Notes: generated by a model from the sequence alone, not told the origin. A stretch of DNA of 64,000 bases from Palsa-739 sp036512155 (GCA_036512155.1 DATCBD010000028.1:1-64000), one strand, 5' to 3'. Positions 23,481-32,185 are shown, counted from the first letter of the stretch. Made by a program: numbers and translations.

Positions 23481-24772
23481 CCGGCGCGCACGTCGTCACG
23501 ATGGACGACGCCGGCACCGAGCACGCCGACGGCTGGGTTCACGTCGAAGACGGAGTGATCGCTGCGGTCGGCGGCGGCGCTCCGCCCGCAGGCGAGCACA
23601 TCGACCTGAGCGGCGCCGTCGTCACGCCCGGCCTCGTCAACACGCATCACCATCTGTACCAGACGCTCACGCGCGCGCGTGCGCAGGAGGCGAACCTCTT
23701 CGAGTGGCTGCGCGCGCTCTATCCCGTCTGGAGCAAGATCGACGAGGAGTCGGTGTACTCGGCGGCCCGCACGGGCCTCGCGGAGCTCGCGCTCTCCGGC
23801 TGCACGACCGTGTTCGACCACCACTACGTCTTCCCGCGCGGGACGAGCGGGCTGATCGAGGCGGAGCTGCGCGCCGCGGACGAGCTCGGCGTCGCGCTGA
23901 TCGCGTCACGCGGCTCGATGGATCTCGGCGAGTCCCAGGGCGGCCTGCCGCCCGACTCGCTCGTCGAGGACATCGACACGATCCTCGCCGAGACCGAACG
24001 GCTTGCGTCCGCCTACCCGGGGAAGATCGTCGCGGCGCCGTGCTCGCCGTTCTCGGTGACGAAGGAGCTGATGCAGGCGTCGGCCGCGCTTGCACGCCGC
24101 CTCGACCTGCAATTGCACACGCACCTCGCGGAGACGAGCGAGGAGGGCTCGTACTGCCACGAGCTGTACGGGTGCACGCCGGTCGAGTACCTCGAATCGC
24201 TCGGCTGGCTCGCCGGAGACGTGTGGTGCGCGCACTGCGTTCATCTCTCTGCCGGTGAAGTCGCGCAGTTTGGGCGGACGGGAACGGGCGTCGCCCATTG
24301 TCCGACGTCCAACCTGCGCCTCGGTGCAGGGGTCGCGCCGGTGCGCGACATGCTCGACGCCGGCGTGCGCGTGGGACTCGGCGTCGACGGATCGGCGTCG
24401 AACGAGCGTGGTGACCTGCTCTTCGAGGTGAAGCAGGCGCTCCTCGTCGCCCGAGGCCGCGGCGGCCCAAGGGCGATGACCGTTCGCGACGCCCTGCGGA
24501 TCGGGACGCGCGGCGGCGCGGCCGTGCTCGGCCGGCCCGACATCGGCTCACTCGAGCCCGGAAAGCGGGCCGATCTCGCGGTCTGGCGCACCGACGGCCT
24601 GGAGCTCGCTGGAGCCGCCGATCCGATTGCCGGCCTCGTCCTCTCGGCGCCGCACCGGGTCGACCGGCTGTACGTGGGCGGCGAGGAGGTCGTCCGCGAC
24701 GGTCGGCTCGTCCGGGCGGATGAGGACGAGATCGCGCGCCAACAGCGGGCGCAAGCGGGAAGATTCGCCTGA
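23471..24772 (+). CDS. 8-oxoguanine deaminase (or guanine deaminase-like amidohydrolase)
   Basis: A 433-residue amidohydrolase of the ATZ/TRZ subgroup. VTPGLVNTHHHLYQTLTRA with FEWLRALYPVW closely resembles 8-oxoguanine deaminases; further metal and catalytic residues lie in QLHTHLAETSEE, WCAHCVHLSAGE and GLGVDGSASN. It would turn 8-oxoguanine to urate directly, or guanine to xanthine. GTG 23471 is the start that joins the family N-terminus (VLLTGAHVVTMDD). It overlaps ade by 10 bp and ends TGATG into the HIU hydrolase gene. Confidence 0.85.
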   Translation: MLLTGAHVVTMDDAGTEHADGWVHVEDGVIAAVGGGAPPAGEHIDLSGAVVTPGLVNTHHHLYQTLTRARAQEANLFEWLRALYPVWSKIDEESVYSAARTGLAELALSGCTTVFDHHYVFPRGTSGLIEAELRAADELGVALIASRGSMDLGESQGGLPPDSLVEDIDTILAETERLASAYPGKIVAAPCSPFSVTKELMQASAALARRLDLQLHTHLAETSEEGSYCHELYGCTPVEYLESLGWLAGDVWCAHCVHLSAGEVAQFGRTGTGVAHCPTSNLRLGAGVAPVRDMLDAGVRVGLGVDGSASNERGDLLFEVKQALLVARGRGGPRAMTVRDALRIGTRGGAAVLGRPDIGSLEPGKRADLAVWRTDGLELAGAADPIAGLVLSAPHRVDRLYVGGEEVVRDGRLVRADEDEIARQQRAQAGRFA

Positions 24773-25053
24773 TGCTCTCCACCCACGTCCTCGACACGGC
24801 GAACGGCAGGCCCGCGGCAGGCGTGCGCGTCGAGCTCTTCCACGGCGACGACCTCGTCGCGTCCGCCGAGACCGACGCCGACGGACGCATCCGCGAGCTC
24901 GCCGACGTGGCGGCCGGGACGTACCGCCTCGTCTTCCATCCGCCGTCGCCGTTCTTCACGCGCGTCGAGCTGCAGCTCGAGCTCGGCGACGGCGATCATC
25001 ACGTACCGCTGCTCGTCTCTCCCTATTCGTGCGCGACGTATCGCGGCAGTTGA
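24772..25053 (+). CDS. 5-hydroxyisourate hydrolase (transthyretin-like)
   Basis: A 93-residue protein, slightly shorter than the ~110 usual, hydrolysing 5-hydroxyisourate to OHCU. It has the family N-terminus LSTHVLDTANGRPAAGV and the signature C-terminus SPYSCATYRGS. Transthyretin itself lacks the YRGS end, so the enzyme is the firm reading. ATG overlaps the previous stop (TGATG), and its own stop lies within TTGA shared with the decarboxylase start. Called uraH, hiuH or pucM elsewhere. Confidence 0.93.
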   Translation: MLSTHVLDTANGRPAAGVRVELFHGDDLVASAETDADGRIRELADVAAGTYRLVFHPPSPFFTRVELQLELGDGDHHVPLLVSPYSCATYRGS

Positions 25054-25445
25054 CCGTCGACGAGCTCGTGGAGCTGTTCAGCGGGCGCACGCGCTTCGTC
25101 GAGAAGCTCGTGCACGAGGAGGATCCACTCGGACAGGCGCGTGACGTCGCACACGGGCTGACCGACGACGAGAAGGCCGAGGCGCTCGCAGCGCATCCGC
25201 GCATCGGCGAGCGCTCGCCGGAGCAGCATGGTGACGACCCGGCCGTGCTCGCAGAGCTGGCCGAGCTAAACCGCGAGTACGAGGAGCGCTTCGGCTTCCG
25301 CTTCGTCGTCTTCGTGCACGGCCGCTCGCGCACGGAGATCCTCCCCGAGCTGCACGAACGGCTGCAGAACACGCGCGAGCAGGAGCTCGACAACGGGCTC
25401 GAAGCCCTCGTCTCGATCGCGGAGGACCGATGGCGTCCGTCCTGA
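25050..25445 (+). CDS. uraD: OHCU decarboxylase
   Basis: A 131-residue all-helical decarboxylase turning OHCU into S-allantoin. LTVDELVELFSGRTRFVEKL is the family start, AHPRIGE holds the catalytic His, and NREYEERFGFRFVVFVHG is the conserved C-terminal core. TTG 25050 (TTGA overlap with the HIU hydrolase stop) gives the right N-terminus; GTG 25029 would add seven residues. At 131 residues it is shorter than the ~165 common in the family. It overlaps puuD by 16 bp. Confidence 0.88.
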   Translation: MTVDELVELFSGRTRFVEKLVHEEDPLGQARDVAHGLTDDEKAEALAAHPRIGERSPEQHGDDPAVLAELAELNREYEERFGFRFVVFVHGRSRTEILPELHERLQNTREQELDNGLEALVSIAEDRWRPS

Positions 25446-26620
25446 GCCCGTACGCGACCGACTGGCTCGACCTCGTGTTCCGGTGGTTCCACGTGATCGC
25501 CGGGATCGTGTGGATCGGGACGTCGTTCTACTTCGTCGCACTCGACAACCATCTCGAGCCGGTGGAAGGCCGCGACGACCTCACCGGCGACACGTGGGAG
25601 ATCCACGGCGGCGGCTTCTACCGCATCGAGAAGTACCGCGTTGCGCCGCAGCGCCTGCCGGAGCCGCTGCACTGGTTCAAGTGGGAGGCGTACTGGACCT
25701 GGATCTCGGGCTTCACGCTCTTCGTCGTCCTCTACTACTTCCAGGCGCACGAGACGCTCATCGATCCGACGGTCGCGAACCTCTCGACGGTGGAGGCCGT
25801 CGGCGCGAGCGTCGGGCTGCTGATCGCGGCCTGGCTCGTGTACGACGCGCTCTGCCGAACCATCGGCCGCCGCAGCGAGAAGGCGCTCGCTGCCTGCATC
25901 GTCGCGCTCGTGGTCGGCACGGCGTACGGGGTCACGCATCTCTTCGCCGCACGAGCGGCATATCTCCAGGTCGGCGCGATGCTCGGAACGATCATGGTGG
26001 CGAACGTCTTCTTCGTGATCATCCCCGCGCACCGGGAGCTCATCCGGGCGAAGAAGGCGGGGCGCGCGCCCGATCCGGCGGCGAACGTGCGCGGCAAGCA
26101 GCGCTCGGTCCACAACAACTACTTCACGCTGCCCGTCCTCTTCACCATGCTCGCCGGCCATTTCCCGTTCACGTACGGGCACGCCCACAGCTGGGCGATC
26201 CTCGTCTGCCTGATGGCGATCGGCGCGCTCATTCGCGTCTACTTCAACAACCGCCACGCGGGTCGCACGCTCTGGTGGATCCCGGTCGCGGCGGCGCTCG
26301 GCATCGCCGGGATCGCGATCTGGATCCGGCCTGCCTCCGTGCCTGCCTCGGGCGCGCCCGTGCCCTTCTCGCAGATTCAGTCCATCGTCCAGCAGCGGTG
26401 CGCGTACTGCCACTCGATGCATCCGAAAAGCACGACCTACACGACGGCGCCGCAGGGGATCCGCTTCGACACGCAGCAGGAGATCGCGAGCCAGGCGTCC
26501 CTGATCGAGACGGTGGCGGTGCAGTCGAAGCTCATGCCGCTCAACAACAAGACGAACATGACCGATGCCGAGCGACGGTTGCTCGGCGCGTGGATCGCGC
26601 AAGGTGCGAAGATCAAATGA
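25430..26620 (+). CDS. puuD: Membrane urate oxidase PuuD with C-terminal cytochrome c domain
   Basis: A 396-residue membrane protein of the PuuD family, which oxidises urate to 5-hydroxyisourate at the membrane. The N-terminal part has about eight helices (start WLDLVFRWFHVIAGIVWIGT; HNNYFTLPVLFTMLAGHFPF later). The tail from residue ~310 is a c-type cytochrome with CAYCH and the distal Met in SKLMPLNN. Electrons would pass to the respiratory chain, unlike cofactor-free or FAD urate oxidases. GGAGG sits 4 nt before ATG 25430. Confidence 0.9.
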   Translation: MASVLSPYATDWLDLVFRWFHVIAGIVWIGTSFYFVALDNHLEPVEGRDDLTGDTWEIHGGGFYRIEKYRVAPQRLPEPLHWFKWEAYWTWISGFTLFVVLYYFQAHETLIDPTVANLSTVEAVGASVGLLIAAWLVYDALCRTIGRRSEKALAACIVALVVGTAYGVTHLFAARAAYLQVGAMLGTIMVANVFFVIIPAHRELIRAKKAGRAPDPAANVRGKQRSVHNNYFTLPVLFTMLAGHFPFTYGHAHSWAILVCLMAIGALIRVYFNNRHAGRTLWWIPVAAALGIAGIAIWIRPASVPASGAPVPFSQIQSIVQQRCAYCHSMHPKSTTYTTAPQGIRFDTQQEIASQASLIETVAVQSKLMPLNNKTNMTDAERRLLGAWIAQGAKIK

Positions 26621-27024
26621 TGCTGCGCATCTCCGCAGGCGGGTTCGAATTCGTCGCGCGACTCGAGGACGACGCACCGGACACGGTCGCCGCCTTCCGC
26701 AAGACGCTCCCGTACGACTCGAACATCATCCACGTCCGCTGGAGCGGCGAAGGCTGCTGGATCCCCATGGGCGATCTCGACCTCGGCGTCGGACCAGAGA
26801 ACGCCACGCGCTACCCCAGCCCGGGCGAGATCATCTTCTTCCCCGGCGGCATAAGCGAGACGGAGCTGCTGATCGCGTACGGCTACGTCGCGTTCGCGAG
26901 CAAGGCGGGCGCGCTCGCGGGCAACCACTTCGCGACCATCGTCGAGGGCAACGAGAATCTCCGTCCGCTCGGAGTCAAGTGCCTCTGGGAAGGCGCACAG
27001 GAGATCTCATTCCGCGAGGCGTGA
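26617..27024 (+). CDS. DUF3830 family protein (cyclophilin-like fold)
   Basis: A 135-residue protein matching the DUF3830 pattern: LRISAGGFEFVARLEDDAP start, WSGEGCWIP, GPENATRYPSPGEIIFFPGG and NHFATIVEG. The fold is predicted cyclophilin-like; no enzyme activity is established for the family. ATG 26617 overlaps the puuD stop by 4 bp (ATGA), so it is translated with the urate pathway. A role in a later step of ureide handling or as a small-molecule-binding accessory is inference from position. Confidence 0.82.
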   Translation: MMLRISAGGFEFVARLEDDAPDTVAAFRKTLPYDSNIIHVRWSGEGCWIPMGDLDLGVGPENATRYPSPGEIIFFPGGISETELLIAYGYVAFASKAGALAGNHFATIVEGNENLRPLGVKCLWEGAQEISFREA

Positions 27025-27990
27025 GAGCGCCGCGGCAAGCACATCGACGGCGAGTGCGATGTCCTCGGGATCGCTGTGCTCGTCCGGCGAATGGCTGACG
27101 CCCCCGGCGCCGCTCCGCACGAAGAGCATTCCGCAACGCACGCCGGCAGCCGTGAGCACGCCGGCATCGTGACCTGCGCCCGACACGAGCTCGGGTGCCG
27201 CCAGATCGCGCCGCTCGAGCTCCTCGCGTAGCACCGCCCGCACTTCTTCGTCCATCGCCACCGGCTCCGTCACCATCTGCGGATCGAAGCCGATCGCGGC
27301 GACCAGCGCGTCGAGCCGCTCGCGGTCGGGGGCGCGCACGTCGACGCTGACCGTCGCGCGCTCAGGGATGACGTTGACCGCGCCGGGCGCCACCACGATC
27401 TCCCCGACGGTCGCAACCGTTCCGGGGATGGAGAGCGCCGCGTCCCGCGCGCGGAGCACGAGCTCGGCGGCATCCACGAGCGCGTCGCGTCGCCCCTCCA
27501 TCGGCGTCGTCCCCGCGTGCCCGGCCACACCGTCAAGCACGACCTCGCCGCGCGCGAGGCCGACAATCGCGCTGACGACGCCGAGCGGCTCCTCACGGCG
27601 CAGAAGCACCGGGCCCTGCTCGATGTGCACCTCGACGTACACCTCAGGTTTGCGCACGAGCCCGAGGCTGCCGCCGAAGCCGCGCTCCTCGTCGCGGAAC
27701 GCCACGACGCCGATCGGCGCGTCGATCCGTTCCGCCGCCTCGATTCCGGCGAGCACGCCGAGCACGCCGTCGTAGCGGCCGCCGTTCGGAACGGAGTCGA
27801 GGTGCGAGCCGGTCCACACACGCGCGTTGCCGCGCGTGCCGATGAGGTTGCCCGCAGCGTCGACCTCGACGTCGAGGCCCGCCTCGCGCATCCAGCCGGC
27901 GGCGAGCTCGTGCGCGCGGTCTTCCTCCGGCGAGTAGCCGACGCGATCGCCGATCGCGTAGACCTCCTCGATCCGCTCCAGCAGGCGCAC
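27007..27990 (-). CDS. M20C hydrolase, allantoate amidohydrolase-like (short form)
   Basis: A 327-residue zinc amidase/hydantoinase-carbamoylase family member. Motifs are WTGSHLDSVPNGGRYDGVLGV, FRDEERGFGGS, VEVHIEQGPVLL, GVAGHAGTTPM, SGAGHDAGVL and GVSHSPDEHSD. Typical members have ~410 residues; here about 40-50 residues are missing between the FRDEE and HIEQGP blocks, and the N-terminus is trimmed. Allantoate amidohydrolase fits the neighbours; ureidoglycolate or N-carbamoyl amino acid hydrolase is possible. It converges on the DUF3830 gene with 18 bp overlap. GTG start. Confidence 0.8.
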   Translation of the reverse strand: MRLLERIEEVYAIGDRVGYSPEEDRAHELAAGWMREAGLDVEVDAAGNLIGTRGNARVWTGSHLDSVPNGGRYDGVLGVLAGIEAAERIDAPIGVVAFRDEERGFGGSLGLVRKPEVYVEVHIEQGPVLLRREEPLGVVSAIVGLARGEVVLDGVAGHAGTTPMEGRRDALVDAAELVLRARDAALSIPGTVATVGEIVVAPGAVNVIPERATVSVDVRAPDRERLDALVAAIGFDPQMVTEPVAMDEEVRAVLREELERRDLAAPELVSGAGHDAGVLTAAGVRCGMLFVRSGAGGVSHSPDEHSDPEDIALAVDVLAAALSRLAE

Positions 27991-28011
27991 GAACGTTCTC
28001 TACACGAAACG

Positions 28012-28045
28012 GGCCCCCGAGCGCGCGTGAGCGATCTCGGGGGCC
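28012..28045. terminator. GC-rich hairpin between the methyltransferase and M20C genes
   Basis: GGCCCCCGAG (28012-28021) pairs with CTCGGGGGCC (28036-28045) around a 14-nt loop. On the minus strand, downstream of the methyltransferase gene, it is followed by the weakly T-rich CGTTTCGTG. It probably ends the long hem/ccm operon. Confidence 0.5.
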
Positions 28046-28097
28046 TTAGGGCGTCCGGACCGGTGCAACCGTGTCGCGAACGTCCGTTGGCAGGAGA

Positions 28098-28691
28098 CTA
28101 ACGCTTCCGGGCGCGAAGTGCCGTCGCCGGATCCGCGCCGAAGGCCGCGCAATCCGTGAAGCCGCGCCGCCCGAGCTCGACCCGCAGGCGCTCGTCCCCG
28201 ACGTAGATCGGTGTCTCGGTGCCGCGCGAGAACGAGAAGGCGACCGTCCCACCGGGCGCCGTCACGCGGGCGAGCTCGTCGAAGAACGGAACGGCGTTCA
28301 TGAGCACGACGAGATCGAACGACCCGTCTCCGAACGGGAGATGGGCGGCGTCGGCCACCTCGTACCGGACACGGCCGCCCTTGCGCTGCGCCTCCGCGAG
28401 CATGGCGGGAGAAAGGTCGACGCCCGTCACCTCGGCGGACGGGAACCAGTCCGCGAGGGCCACTGCAGCGACACCCGTGCCGGTGCCGACGTCGAGGACG
28501 CGCGACGGTGGCGCGATGTCCTCGAGTGCGAGCCGGAGCGCGCCGAGATGATGCGGACCGATGCGGGTCTCCCACGTCGGCGCGATGCGCTCGAACATGT
28601 CGCGCATCCGGCCACGCAGGAGACGCCACAGCACAGGGCGACGGACGACCGCATCGGTGATCCAACGGGCGATCCGCCTCTCGTCGATCAC
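28098..28691 (-). CDS. Class I SAM-dependent methyltransferase
   Basis: A 197-residue Rossmann methyltransferase. SAM-binding blocks are VLDVGTGTGVAAVALA, VTGVDLSPAMLAEA, YEVADAAHLPFGDGSFD and LARVTAPGGTVAFSF. It resembles the UbiE/MenG group in general layout, but the acceptor cannot be read. Last gene of the ccm-hem operon, GTGA-overlapped with the SAM hydrolase gene. Because the upstream product breaks down SAM, the two may act on the same pool, which is inference. Confidence 0.82.
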   Translation of the reverse strand: MIDERRIARWITDAVVRRPVLWRLLRGRMRDMFERIAPTWETRIGPHHLGALRLALEDIAPPSRVLDVGTGTGVAAVALADWFPSAEVTGVDLSPAMLAEAQRKGGRVRYEVADAAHLPFGDGSFDLVVLMNAVPFFDELARVTAPGGTVAFSFSRGTETPIYVGDERLRVELGRRGFTDCAAFGADPATALRARKR

Positions 28692-29488
28692 TGCGGCGTG
28701 ATGGTGAGAGCGCTGCCCTCGTCGACGCCGAGCAGGTCAGCGGCGCTCCCTCGCGCGACGGCCACTGCAACGTTGCGATAGCTGTCCTCGTACAGGATCA
28801 GCTCTCCCGCGCGCGCGTCCCCGAACGTCCGCGCGGCGACGGCGAACCATCGGTTGTCGTCGCGCCCCAGCTCGACGCGCGTGCCGGGGACGACGGCTGC
28901 ACCATCGAGCTGCTCGCGCGTGAGGTTGAGGGAGACATTGCCGAAGCGGTCGACGGCGAGCACCGTGGCCCGGATCCCCGACGCATCGATCTCGGGCTCG
29001 GGCACGTCGAGGCGGACGAGCTCGGCGCGGTCGATCGGTGGACCGAGCTCGGCGATCGGCACGCCGGCGGCGAGGTGCGCGGCGGCGGGCGAGAAGAGGT
29101 CGCGACCGTGGAACGTCCGTGAGACGCGCTCCAGTGCGTAGGCCGGATTGGCGAGCTCGTGCGCGGCCGCGACGCCGCCGAAACGATCGACCGCGGGCAG
29201 CAGTAGGCCGTTGTCGGGGCCGACGTACAGGCGGCCCTCGCCGTCCTCGAGCACGAGCGGCCGGCGGGAGCCGCCGACACCGGGATCGACCACGGCGAGG
29301 TGCACGCCGGCGGGCATGTATGCGAGCGTGTTCGAGAGCACGAGCGCGCCCTGCAGGATGCGTCCCGGCCGGATGCCGTGGGTGATGTCGATGATCTGCG
29401 CGTCTGGCGCAATGCGCTTCATGACGCCGTGGCACGTGCCGACGAAGTCGTCCTGGAGCCCGAAGTCGGTCAAGAACGTGATGAACAT
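28688..29488 (-). CDS. SAM hydroxide adenosyltransferase (DUF62, SAM hydrolase)
   Basis: A 266-residue protein of the DUF62 family, related to fluorinase/chlorinase. FITFLTDFGLQDDFVG carries the conserved Asp, with DITHGIRPG, AVVDPGVGG and YVGPDNGLLLPA; RNVAVAVARGSAADLL ends the SAM site. The fluorinase-specific insertion is not present, so hydrolysis of SAM to adenosine and methionine is the likely reaction. It begins one base inside the hemD stop (TGATG), which is an unusual neighbour for heme synthesis. Confidence 0.87.
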   Translation of the reverse strand: MFITFLTDFGLQDDFVGTCHGVMKRIAPDAQIIDITHGIRPGRILQGALVLSNTLAYMPAGVHLAVVDPGVGGSRRPLVLEDGEGRLYVGPDNGLLLPAVDRFGGVAAAHELANPAYALERVSRTFHGRDLFSPAAAHLAAGVPIAELGPPIDRAELVRLDVPEPEIDASGIRATVLAVDRFGNVSLNLTREQLDGAAVVPGTRVELGRDDNRWFAVAARTFGDARAGELILYEDSYRNVAVAVARGSAADLLGVDEGSALTITPQ

Positions 29489-30084
29489 CAGACTGACCGT
29501 AATGCGTCGACGAGGCCGTCGACGTCGTGCGTCGCGGCGACGGCCGCAACTTCGAGGCCCGCACTCCGTGCCTCCGCTGCCGTCTGTGGGCCGATCGCGA
29601 CGACCGGCATGCGCGCACCGGTGGCCGCCAGCGCACGCGCAGCCGATCCCGACATGAGGAGCGCGACGTCGGCTTCCGGCGCCTCCGGTCGCAGCTCGAC
29701 GGTTCGGTAGAGCGGCAGAAAGTCGGCGTCGAGCACGTCGCGGCGGGCACCTTCGGCCGCGGCGAGCAGGAGCCGTCCTGCCGGCAGCTCCTGTCGCAGC
29801 CCCTCTTGCGTGTGCGTGCGCGGCACGAGGTCGACGCGCAGCCCGCCGGCACGGAGAGCGTCGGCAGTCGCCGGGCCGATCGCCGCGATCCGCTTCGCGG
29901 TCACGCCGCGCCGCGCAAGCTCGCGCGCGCCGTTCGCGCTCGTGACGACGAGCCAGTCGTACGCCGCCGCATCGACCGGATCGTCTCCGAGAGGCTCGAC
30001 GCGGATCAACGGACAGAGCACCGGCTCGTAGCCGAGCGCCTCGACCCGCGCGGCCACATCCTCACGTGTGACGACGACTCGCAT
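29488..30084 (-). CDS. hemD: Uroporphyrinogen-III synthase
   Basis: A 198-residue two-domain HemD. This family is poorly conserved; visible marks are the start RVVVTREDVAARVEALGYEP, LVVTSANGARELARR, IAAIGPATADALRAGG and the second-domain VVAIGPQTAAEARSAGL. It closes hydroxymethylbilane with inversion of ring D. Start at ATG 30084; longer frames from 30120 lack support. It overlaps hemC by 23 bp, and order hemA-hemC-hemD is classic. Confidence 0.88.
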   Translation of the reverse strand: MRVVVTREDVAARVEALGYEPVLCPLIRVEPLGDDPVDAAAYDWLVVTSANGARELARRGVTAKRIAAIGPATADALRAGGLRVDLVPRTHTQEGLRQELPAGRLLLAAAEGARRDVLDADFLPLYRTVELRPEAPEADVALLMSGSAARALAATGARMPVVAIGPQTAAEARSAGLEVAAVAATHDVDGLVDALRSV

Positions 30085-30895
30085 CTGCCAGCTCCATGCC
30101 GAGCGCCGTCGGATCCTCACCGGTCAGCCGCTCGATCCACGACCCGTCCTCGGCCGCGATGAGGCCGGTCAGCGTGACGCCGTCGTGGTATGCCCCCACC
30201 GGCGCCAGGCAGCCCCCGCCGACCGCGGCGACGACCGCGCGCTCCGCCTCGACGCGCATCCGCGTCTCCTCGTGATCCGCCGCGGCGACGAGATGCGCGT
30301 CGCCCTCGCGCACCTGGAGCGCGAGCGCGCCTTGCCCCGCCTCCGGGAGTAGCTCCTCCGGGTCGAACCGGTGGCCGATCTCGCGCGCGAGGCCGAGCCG
30401 GTCGAGACCACACGCAGCGAGCACGACCGCGTCGAGACCACGCTCGCCGCGCTTGCGCAGACGCGTTTCGACGTTCCCGCGCAGCGGTTCGATCGACAAC
30501 GACGGCTCGAGGGCGAGCAGCTGCGCAGTCCGCCGGGCCGACGCCGTGCCGACCCGCATGCCCGGCCGGATCGCATCGGCGCCGCACAGCGCGTCGCGCG
30601 GATCCTCGCGCGCGAGGTACGCGCCGACGCGGAGCCCTTCGGTGTCGGTCGACGTCATGTCCTTCGCCGAGTGCACGGCGATGTCGATGCGGTGATCGAG
30701 GAGCGCCTCCTCGAGCTCCTTCACGAACACGCCGCGCGCGCCGATCTCGCCGAACGGCTTTGTGCGGTCGCGATCGCCGGCGGTCGTGATCGGAACGAGC
30801 GCGATCTCGATCCCGGGCGCACGGAGCCGCGCGGACGCGAGCTCGGCCTGGGTCAGCGCGAGCCTACTGCCGCGGCTGCCGACGCGGATCAGCAC
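30062..30895 (-). CDS. hemC: Hydroxymethylbilane synthase (porphobilinogen deaminase)
   Basis: A 277-residue enzyme polymerising four porphobilinogens. RVGSRGSRLALTQA, VHSAKDMTSTD, GTASARRTAQLLAL, LRGNVETRLRKR and GQGALALQVR are conserved; the dipyrromethane cofactor Cys lies in VGGGCLAPVGA. Slightly shorter than the ~310 norm. It is separated from hemA by 120 bp with no gene, the largest gap in this operon, and no clear promoter could be picked out there. Confidence 0.93.
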   Translation of the reverse strand: MLIRVGSRGSRLALTQAELASARLRAPGIEIALVPITTAGDRDRTKPFGEIGARGVFVKELEEALLDHRIDIAVHSAKDMTSTDTEGLRVGAYLAREDPRDALCGADAIRPGMRVGTASARRTAQLLALEPSLSIEPLRGNVETRLRKRGERGLDAVVLAACGLDRLGLAREIGHRFDPEELLPEAGQGALALQVREGDAHLVAAADHEETRMRVEAERAVVAAVGGGCLAPVGAYHDGVTLTGLIAAEDGSWIERLTGEDPTALGMELADASRRHT

Positions 30896-31015
30896 AGCGC
30901 GCTCGACGCCGAACGGCCTGCCCGCAGAGCGACGCCCCTCGCGGCCGCACGCGCACGAACGCAGTCGGCACCTGCAGGGGCAGAGGCCGCCCGGCCAGTT
31001 GCACCGGAAGCGGCT

Positions 31016-32185
31016 TCAGCGCTCGTCCTCGCCGAGACCGAATAGATGCCGCACAGCGTCAGCATAGATCACCCCATCGGCTGCCGCGGCTGCCTGTTTC
31101 AAACGCACCGTCGGGAGATGCAGGAGCTTGTCGACGATTCGAGACGTCACCGTTTCGACCGCACGGCGCTGGCTCTCGTCCAGCCGGCCGAGCACGCCTT
31201 CCGCCTTCGCGAGCTCCTGTTCGCGGATCTGCTCCGCGCGGGCGCGCAGGGACGCGATCGCCGGAACGACGTCGAGCGACGCCTGCCACTCGTGGAACTT
31301 CTCCGCCTCGGCGGCCACGATCGACTCTGCCCGCTCCGCCTCGCTGCGTCGGCCGGCGAGCGTCTCGGCGACGATCGCCTGCAGGTCGTCGATGTCGTAC
31401 AGGTAGCACCCATTCAGATCGTGGATGGCAGGGTCGAGATCGCGCGGGACGGCGAGGTCGATGAGCAGCAACTGCCGACCGCGGCGCACCCGCTCGACGG
31501 TCTCGGCATCGAGGACGAAGCCGGACGCGGTCGTCGACGAGACCACCACGTTGGCGCGAGCGAGCTCCTCCTCGAGCTGCGCGCGGTCGGTCTTGCTGTT
31601 GGCGACGAACGCGATGTGCGCCCCGCGGGTGCGCAGGTTGCGCGCCGCCTGCTCGCTGACCTTGCCTGCGCCGATGAGCAGAACGTCGCAGCCGTCGAGC
31701 TTCCCGAACACCTGCTCCGCGAGGGCGGCTGCGGCCGAGGAAACCGAGGCCGGGCTTTCCCCGATCGCGGTCTGCGCACGCACCTTGCGTCCGGCGTGCA
31801 GCGCGTGCCGGAACACACGGTCGAGCATCGGCCCTGCCGTGCCGGCGTCGTGGGCCGTGCGCACCTGTCCCAGAATCTCGCCCTCGCCCGGGACGAGCGA
31901 GTCGAGGCCGGCAGCGACGCGGAACAGATGCAGCGCGGCCGCGTGGTCGCGCAGGCGGTACAGCGCGGGCTCGAGCTCCGACAGGATCTCGACCGCCCTG
32001 CGCTCAGCCTCGTCGGCGTCCTCGGTCTCGACGTACAACTCGGTGCGGTTGCACGTCGAGAGGCACACCGCCTGTCCGAGGCGCTCAGCCAACGCATGCG
32101 CCTGCTCGGAGTCGAACGCGACGCGCTCGCGCAGCTCGACGGGAGCGTGATGGTGCGACGTTCCGACGAGGACGAGATGCGTCAT
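31016..32185 (-). CDS. hemA: Glutamyl-tRNA reductase
   Basis: A 389-residue enzyme of the C5 pathway, reducing glutamyl-tRNA to glutamate semialdehyde. VGTSHHHAPVELRERVAF, CLSTCNRTELYV (catalytic Cys), VPGEGEILGQVR, the NADPH-binding LLIGAGKVSEQAARNL and VVVSSTTASGFVL are all present. ATG 32185 overlaps the stop of the CcsA-like gene (ATGA). Its usual partner hemL and hemB are not in the window. Confidence 0.94.
   Translation of the reverse strand: MTHLVLVGTSHHHAPVELRERVAFDSEQAHALAERLGQAVCLSTCNRTELYVETEDADEAERRAVEILSELEPALYRLRDHAAALHLFRVAAGLDSLVPGEGEILGQVRTAHDAGTAGPMLDRVFRHALHAGRKVRAQTAIGESPASVSSAAAALAEQVFGKLDGCDVLLIGAGKVSEQAARNLRTRGAHIAFVANSKTDRAQLEEELARANVVVSSTTASGFVLDAETVERVRRGRQLLLIDLAVPRDLDPAIHDLNGCYLYDIDDLQAIVAETLAGRRSEAERAESIVAAEAEKFHEWQASLDVVPAIASLRARAEQIREQELAKAEGVLGRLDESQRRAVETVTSRIVDKLLHLPTVRLKQAAAAADGVIYADAVRHLFGLGEDER

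Noticed and set aside
23471..24772. Hydroxydechloroatrazine/TRZ-type chlorohydrolase for the amidohydrolase
   Set aside because: The family overlaps, but the FEWLRALYPVW region and purine neighbours favour 8-oxoguanine/guanine deamination.
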